Positions 7,374-11,176 of a stretch of DNA of 11,176 nucleotides are shown piece after piece. Where the stretch lies: assembly GCA_030605245.1 (NCBI GenBank), contig JAUWIS010000014.1, forward strand, positions 1-11,176. Reading direction: 5' to 3'. The stretch's first letter is position 1. Each line of letters opens with the position of its first letter. The DNA comes from Methanobacteriota archaeon (lineage in GTDB: Archaea > Thermoplasmatota > JASEFT01 > JAUWIS01). Under the pieces are notes generated by a model. That model saw only the letters and a list, made by a program, of their open reading frames with translations, was not told the DNA's origin and ran no database searches. Position numbers and translations under genes: made by a program.

Positions 7374-8261
7374 ATGAATCTAGATAGGTTGAAAAAGGAG
7401 AAAAATGCTGTAATACTTGGGCATAACTATCAGATACCAGAAATCCAGGATGCCGCAGATTTTCTTGGTGATTCATTAGGTCTTGCTCAATCAGCATCAA
7501 AAACAGATGCGGATGTTATTGTTTTCTGCGGTGTTGACTTCATGGCGGAAACCGCTAAGGTTTTAAATCCTGATAAAATTGTTGTTTTACCTGATTTAGC
7601 GGCAACCTGTCCTATGGCTGCGATGGCAACACCGGTCCTGTTGAAAAAGATGAGGGATGAGTATCCTGATGCTGCTGTTGTTAGTTATGTAAACACAACA
7701 GCAGAGATAAAGGCATTATCTGATATTTGCTGCACATCAGCAAATGCTGTAAAGGTTGTGTCTTCCTTGCCTGAGAAGGAGATTATTTTTGTTCCTGACA
7801 TGAATCTTGGCAAATACGTCCAGCGCTTCACGAACAAGAAAATTATTTTATGGCCTGGTTACTGCTATGTGCATAAAAATATTAAAAAGGAGCAAATTTT
7901 AGAATTAAAAAAAATACATCCTGATGCAGAAATACTTGTTCATCCTGAATGCACACCAGATGTTATTGATATTGCGGATTTTGCATATTCAACAGGTGGA
8001 ATGGTAAATCATGTAAAAAAATCAAATTCAAAAGAGTTCATTATAGGAACAGAGGAAGGAATATGCTACCGTCTTAAAAAGGAAAACCCCGATAAAAACT
8101 TTTACTCCACTGGGAGTGTTTGCTCAGGGATGAAAAAAATCACATTTGAAAAACTTGTAAAAAGTCTTGAAAACCTAAAACCAAGAATAAAATTGTCCGA
8201 TAAAATCATTGAAGATGCAAAAAAACCGATTCAGAGAATGATGAAAATAGGAAGAGGATAA
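7374..8261 (+). CDS. nadA: Quinolinate synthase NadA
   Basis: NadA condenses iminoaspartate with dihydroxyacetone phosphate to quinolinate in de novo NAD synthesis, using an oxygen-sensitive [4Fe-4S] cluster in the cytoplasm. The three expected cluster cysteines are present: C79 (DLAATCPMA), C164 (GYCYVHKNI) and C250 (STGSVCSGM). The substrate-binding motifs GHNYQ (H17, Y19), SYVNTTAEIKA (Y105) and HPEC (H190, E192) are also present. The length of 295 residues suits the compact NadA type, whose three similar alpha/beta domains are all covered. ATG at 7374 is used here; GTG at 7371 is directly in front and equally compatible with leaderless transcription. The partner L-aspartate oxidase or dehydrogenase is not in the window. 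The bactofilin-like gene follows after 44 bp and is probably co-transcribed. Confidence 0.96.
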   Translation: MNLDRLKKEKNAVILGHNYQIPEIQDAADFLGDSLGLAQSASKTDADVIVFCGVDFMAETAKVLNPDKIVVLPDLAATCPMAAMATPVLLKKMRDEYPDAAVVSYVNTTAEIKALSDICCTSANAVKVVSSLPEKEIIFVPDMNLGKYVQRFTNKKIILWPGYCYVHKNIKKEQILELKKIHPDAEILVHPECTPDVIDIADFAYSTGGMVNHVKKSNSKEFIIGTEEGICYRLKKENPDKNFYSTGSVCSGMKKITFEKLVKSLENLKPRIKLSDKIIEDAKKPIQRMMKIGRG

Positions 8262-8311
8262 AATGAGACATAGTTTGAAAATGATGAAAACAATAGGAGA
8301 GATAAATGAAA
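8236..8311 (+). repeat. Imperfect short duplication of the nadA 3' end
   Basis: About 28 bp at the nadA terminus (from about 8238, ATGATGAAAATAGGAAGAGG onward) recur imperfectly from about 8281 (ATGATGAAAACAATAGGAGA onward), a period of about 43 bp. The second copy supplies the Shine-Dalgarno and start codon of the next gene. It also creates a 20-codon open frame (8263-8325) whose KMMKTIG echoes the RMMKIG tail of NadA. I do not call this frame a gene. Confidence 0.5.
8295..8300 (+). promoter_or_regulatory. Shine-Dalgarno site of the bactofilin-like gene
   Basis: AGGAGA lies 5 nt before ATG 8306. It is the clearest ribosome-binding site in the window, as expected for an internal gene of an operon, and contrasts with the apparently leaderless nadA and tgtA starts. 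Confidence 0.7.
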
Positions 8312-8731
8312 CCACACAGGGATGACATAAAGTTCATAGACAATGAGTTCATAATAGAAGAAAAAAGCACAATATACTACGGTCTTCTTTCACCGGAAAA
8401 CCTTTACATAAAAAGGGGATGCACAATACATGGGGACATAATATGCAAAAAAAAGGTTTACATTGAAAACGATAACATAATCTTGGGTGATGTTTTATCA
8501 AAAGGCTCATCAACAGTCTGCTCAGGAACAAAAATAGAAGGTTGTCTTGTATCAGGCGTCTCAGTAAAGGTTTTGGACAATGTTTTTGTTGAAAAAGAAA
8601 TCCTTGCAGATGGTGACATAACTGTTGGGAGTGTCAGCGCAAAAAGAATTGAAGCCATGGGAGACATAACAATCACCGGAGAACTAAAAACAAAAAACAT
8701 AAAAGCAGGTGGGAGGATAGTAAGTAAATAA
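8306..8731 (+). CDS. Bactofilin-like (DUF583) beta-helix protein
   Basis: This is a 141-residue soluble protein with no signal peptide or membrane segment. From about residue 30 onward it consists of short hydrophobic/glycine turns repeated every 16-20 residues (IHGDI, ILGDV, KIEGCLVSG, ADGDITVGSVSA, AMGDITITGEL, NIKAGGRI). This is the pattern of the right-handed beta-helix of bactofilins, also named polymer-forming cytoskeletal proteins. Bactofilins assemble into nucleotide-independent filaments, usually near the membrane, and act as scaffolds. Archaeal relatives are known mostly from annotation. There are five cysteines (C39, C47, C72, C80 and none near the C-terminus beyond these four clear ones; the exact count should be taken from the translation). 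Other left- or right-handed beta-helix proteins remain possible. It sits between nadA (44 bp upstream) and tgtA (25 bp downstream), and neither neighbour suggests a role. Confidence 0.65.
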   Translation: MKPHRDDIKFIDNEFIIEEKSTIYYGLLSPENLYIKRGCTIHGDIICKKKVYIENDNIILGDVLSKGSSTVCSGTKIEGCLVSGVSVKVLDNVFVEKEILADGDITVGSVSAKRIEAMGDITITGELKTKNIKAGGRIVSK

Positions 8732-8734
8732 TAC
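8727..8734 (+). promoter_or_regulatory. Possible TATA-like box of tgtA
   Basis: AAATAATA is centred about 26 nt upstream of ATG 8757, and no Shine-Dalgarno sequence precedes that ATG. This fits a leaderless tgtA mRNA, but in AT-rich DNA the match is weak, and read-through from the upstream genes is an alternative. Confidence 0.3.
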
Positions 8735-8756
8735 TCTAAATTCTATTATCTTATGT

Positions 8757-10640
8757 ATGTTTGAGTTAAAGGAAAGAGATGGTCTTGCGCGCATAGGAAA
8801 ATTCTACACAAAGCATGGAACAGTTGAAAAACCCGTACTTCTTCCGGTTATAAACCCAAATCATATTCTTATTTCACCGAATGAGATGAAGGAAAAATTT
8901 AAGGCGCAGATGCTTATAACAAACTCGTACATTATTTACAAAAAAAAGGAGTTAAGAGAGAAGGCGTTGAAAGATGGTGTTCATAGTCTCTTGGGTTTTG
9001 ATGGCCCTGTTATGACTGATTCTGGCTCATTTCAAATGTATGTTTATGGTGATGTTGAAATAAGAAACAGGGAAATCGTGGATTTTCAGAAAAAAATTGG
9101 ATCAGATGTTTCAACAATACTTGACATTATCTCACCGCCTGACAGGAAATATGAAGATGCAAAGTCTGATGTTATGGAAACAATAAAAAGGGCAAATGAG
9201 GTAGAGGCTGATGCATTGACTGTTCAGGGCTCTGTTTATCCTGATTTGCGAGAATACTGTGCGTCTGAGTTATCAAAACTCGACTGCATTCTCCATCCTG
9301 TTGGCAGTGTCGTTCCCTTGATGGAAAAATACAAATTTAAAGAACTTGTTGATGTTATTGTCGCATCAAAAAAAGGGCTTGTTCCATCAAGGCCTGTTCA
9401 TTTATTCGGGTGTGGTCATCCAATGATCTTCCCGTTAGCAGTTTTATTGGGCTGCGATTTATTTGATTCCTCATCCTATGCAAAATATGCGCGTCATAAC
9501 AGGATGATGTTTCCTGATGGAACAAAAAATTTTGATGAAATGAGTTATTCACCCTGCCCCTGTCCTGCCTGCATGAATTTTGGTGAATTAAAGGAAATGA
9601 CAGAAAAAGAAAGAATAAAAAAAATTGCTGAACACAACCTCTGGGTGAGTTTTTCCGAGATAAAAAAAATAAAACAAGCAATACATGAAGGAAGTTTATG
9701 GGAGCTTGTTGAGGAAAGATGCAGTGCGCATCCTTTTCTGCTTTCAGCATTAAAAAAACTGGGGGAGTACAAAGAATTCCTTGAGCGTTTTGAGCCTGTT
9801 TCAAGGAAAACATTTTTTTACACTGGCAAAGAATCATTGAATAGACCGATAGTTTACAGGTATAGGAAAAGGATTTTTGAAAGATACGAAAAACCAAATG
9901 CGGATACCCTGATTATTTTGCCTGAATCAGAAAGACCTTACTCAAAAACATATTATGATGTCATGAAAAAAATTTCAGGAAAGGTGAATGCGCATTTTGT
10001 TGTTAACTCTGTTTTCGGTCCTGCACCGGTAGAGTTTGATGAAACCTATCCGGTAGGGCAGTCTGTTGTCCCAACAGATGTAGAGTATGATGATGAGCTG
10101 GTTAAAGAATGGGTTGAAAAATTTGATTATCCTGATGTCTTATTTTGGAAGGATGATAAAACATTTGAGGAATTAGGATCTTTTAAGAGAAAAACCTCGT
10201 TTAACCCGGATGTTCAGAAAATAAAAGGGGTTGCTTTTTATCAGTTCGGGAAATGCCAAAATTTGTTTAGAGGGGAAATAAAAATTGTGAAGTCAAAAAA
10301 TGGGAAAATAAGGAACGTGTTTGTCAATGATGAACATATTCTTTCAGTGAGAAACGATGGTTTTTATACACTGAAAATGAATGGTGCAAAAAAACTGCAT
10401 TTAATATTTAAATACCCGAAAATGAGGGTTGTTGTAAATGATGACGCTGTTCCTTTTATCAAAGATGGCAAAAGTGTTTTCTCAAGATTTGTTGTTGAAT
10501 GTGATCCTGAAATCAGGCCCAAGGATGAGGTTTTAATAGTGGATAAAAATGATGTTTTAATTGGTGTTGGAAGAGCGATTATGAACAGAGAAGAAATGCT
10601 GTCTTTTAAGAAAGGGGTTGCCGTGAAAAATAGAGCATAA
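8757..10640 (+). CDS. tgtA: Archaeosine tRNA-guanine transglycosylase TgtA
   Basis: The enzyme exchanges guanine-15 in the D-loop of archaeal tRNAs for preQ0, the first tRNA-level step to archaeosine. The catalytic barrel is complete: MTDSGSFQMY (D88), HLFGCGHP (residues 215-222), and the active-site segment LGCDLFDSSSYAKYAR (D234, D237). The structural zinc site is formed by C267, C269 and C272 in SPCPCPAC and H293 in AEHNLW. The long archaeal C-terminal extension follows and ends in a PUA RNA-binding domain (about 556-627: GKSVFSRFVV, DPEIRPKDEVLIVD, VGRAIMNREEM, GVAVK). At 627 residues it is somewhat longer than the roughly 580 of the Pyrococcus enzyme. The presence of both the zinc site and the catalytic domain separates it from the paralogue ArcS. 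The start at ATG 8757 leads directly into the conserved FELKERDGLARIGKF opening. Confidence 0.97.
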   Translation: MFELKERDGLARIGKFYTKHGTVEKPVLLPVINPNHILISPNEMKEKFKAQMLITNSYIIYKKKELREKALKDGVHSLLGFDGPVMTDSGSFQMYVYGDVEIRNREIVDFQKKIGSDVSTILDIISPPDRKYEDAKSDVMETIKRANEVEADALTVQGSVYPDLREYCASELSKLDCILHPVGSVVPLMEKYKFKELVDVIVASKKGLVPSRPVHLFGCGHPMIFPLAVLLGCDLFDSSSYAKYARHNRMMFPDGTKNFDEMSYSPCPCPACMNFGELKEMTEKERIKKIAEHNLWVSFSEIKKIKQAIHEGSLWELVEERCSAHPFLLSALKKLGEYKEFLERFEPVSRKTFFYTGKESLNRPIVYRYRKRIFERYEKPNADTLIILPESERPYSKTYYDVMKKISGKVNAHFVVNSVFGPAPVEFDETYPVGQSVVPTDVEYDDELVKEWVEKFDYPDVLFWKDDKTFEELGSFKRKTSFNPDVQKIKGVAFYQFGKCQNLFRGEIKIVKSKNGKIRNVFVNDEHILSVRNDGFYTLKMNGAKKLHLIFKYPKMRVVVNDDAVPFIKDGKSVFSRFVVECDPEIRPKDEVLIVDKNDVLIGVGRAIMNREEMLSFKKGVAVKNRA

Positions 10641-10650
10641 GATATATATA
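10641..10650 (+). promoter_or_regulatory. TATA box of the small membrane protein gene
   Basis: GATATATATA directly follows the tgtA stop and is the best TATA-like sequence in the window. A transcription start about 26 nt downstream of its centre would fall near 10670-10674, just before the start codon at 10682. Confidence 0.55.
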
Positions 10651-10681
10651 CAATTAGAATGATACAGTATTGGGTGAAGAT

Positions 10682-10963
10682 ATGTCTGGAATGGTGATTG
10701 ATAAGAGGAAATGGGATAAAATATCATGGTACCTGGATATTGTGGTTTTCATAGTGCTTATAGCCGGGATATGTCTAACATGGTTTAGCGGATACCTGTG
10801 GGGTTACTGGGAGTATGGAAATTATGTTGCTGATGAGAGGGCATCTTCTGGACAGGCAGGCGCTTTCTATGGGTTAATAGCAAGCATTGCCATATTCGGT
10901 CTTTCGTTGTTCTGGATATTCTACAGATACTTCAAAACAAGAAAGGAAAGAAGGGCACTGTAA
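10682..10963 (+). CDS. Small two-helix membrane protein of unknown function
   Basis: I do not recognise a family. The 93-residue product starts with a basic segment (DKRKWDK), then has helix 1 (about residues 18-39, DIVVFIVLIAGICLTWF), an aromatic/glycine-rich loop (GYLWGYWEYGNY...ADERASSG), helix 2 (about 60-83, GAFYGLIASIAIFGLSLFW) and a basic tail (YFKTRKERR). Both termini are positive, so a hairpin with N- and C-terminus inside and the loop outside is predicted. The ATG at 10682 has GGTGA 4 nt upstream; the in-frame TTG at 10670 would add four residues and fits a leaderless start from the TATA box. It lies 41 bp after tgtA with its own promoter, so no functional link with tgtA follows. 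Confidence 0.75.
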   Translation: MSGMVIDKRKWDKISWYLDIVVFIVLIAGICLTWFSGYLWGYWEYGNYVADERASSGQAGAFYGLIASIAIFGLSLFWIFYRYFKTRKERRAL

Positions 10964-10964
10964 T

Positions 10965-11176
10965 CTATTTAGTGCAAACAGGTTCTATTTGACTTAATAG
11001 TTTTCTCACATCTTCAGCGGGGATTTTAAACTCCTCAGAAATTTCTTTAATCCTCTTTTCTTTGTAATCTTTGGATTACACTAGCAGTAACAGAAAGAAG
11101 TTTGTCAGGATTCCTTTTTGTCTATTTAAAGGATTTTTTAGCAAATTCCATCAAATATTTTTCAGTGTTCAAGTAC
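10965..11176 (-). pseudogene. Disrupted 3' end of an unidentified gene (in-frame TAG and frameshift), truncated by window edge
   Basis: Read on the minus strand from the right edge, one frame encodes YLNTEKYLMEFAKKSFK, hits TAG (11122-11124), and continues as TKRNPDKLLSVTASVIQR. A one-base shift near 11067 leads into a frame that runs to the TAG stop at 10965-10967, encoding KEKRIKEISEEFKIPAEDV followed by RKLLSQIEPVCTK. The joined sequence looks protein-like (amphipathic helices, HTH-like KEISEEFKIPAEDVRKLL), but I cannot name the family. It converges on the small membrane protein gene, with 1 bp between stop codons. Alternatives are sequencing or assembly error, or coincidental open frames. 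Confidence 0.5.
11064..11079. repeat. Small perfect inverted repeat at the frameshift point
   Basis: GTAATC and GATTAC (11064-11069 and 11074-11079) flank the 4-base loop TTTG. The frame change in the disrupted minus-strand gene falls within this element. Confidence 0.6.

Noticed and set aside
8263..8325. 20-codon open reading frame between nadA and the bactofilin-like gene
   Set aside because: It overlaps the start of the next gene and appears to be a by-product of the short duplication. There is no independent evidence for translation.
9355..9897. 180-codon open frame on the minus strand
   Set aside because: It lies entirely inside tgtA, whose conserved motifs occupy the plus strand here. 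The minus product is rich in Phe, Ser and Cys with no recognisable domain.
11122..11124. TAG read as pyrrolysine in the minus-strand fragment
   Set aside because: There is no pyl gene or methylamine methyltransferase in the window, and a frameshift lies just downstream, so simple disruption explains it better.

Overview
The window looks archaeal, most likely euryarchaeal. A full-length archaeosine tRNA-guanine transglycosylase (an archaeal enzyme), a DUF835 domain, archaeal TATA-like boxes about 26 nt before start codons, genes without Shine-Dalgarno sites (probably leaderless mRNAs) and oligo-T stops all point that way. DUF835 attached to large Ig/FN3/CARDB surface proteins is typical of Thermoplasmatota and relatives, so an AT-rich, probably uncultured member of that group is my best guess; this placement is inference.

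Layout. (1) Positions 2-7270, plus strand: the 3' part of a giant surface protein, open through the left edge (2422 codons visible). It has about 100-residue beta-sandwich repeats, a super-repeat of FN3-like and 'SNDGxxWxxW' modules, two CARDB-like domains, a NEW3-like domain, one transmembrane helix and a cytoplasmic DUF835 domain. (2) 7271-7373: a 100-bp gap with an oligo-T terminator, two copies of a palindromic operator-like element 73 bp apart, and a TATA-like box placed for leaderless transcription of nadA. (3) 7374-8261 nadA (quinolinate synthase), then 8306-8731, a bactofilin-like beta-helix protein with a good Shine-Dalgarno. (4) 8757-10640 tgtA, complete with PUA domain. (5) 10682-10963, a small two-helix membrane protein behind a TATA-like box. 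(6) 10965-11176, minus strand: a decayed or misassembled gene fragment with an in-frame TAG and a frameshift located at a small hairpin; it ends 1 bp from the membrane protein gene.

How they fit together. nadA and tgtA are housekeeping genes (NAD biosynthesis and tRNA archaeosine modification) that need not be functionally linked. nadA and the bactofilin-like gene are probably co-transcribed. The giant protein is the most unusual element: its architecture suggests that an extracellular stalk or adhesin is connected through one membrane helix to a cytosolic signalling domain of unknown function. No RNA genes, CRISPR arrays, insertion sequences or replication origin were seen.
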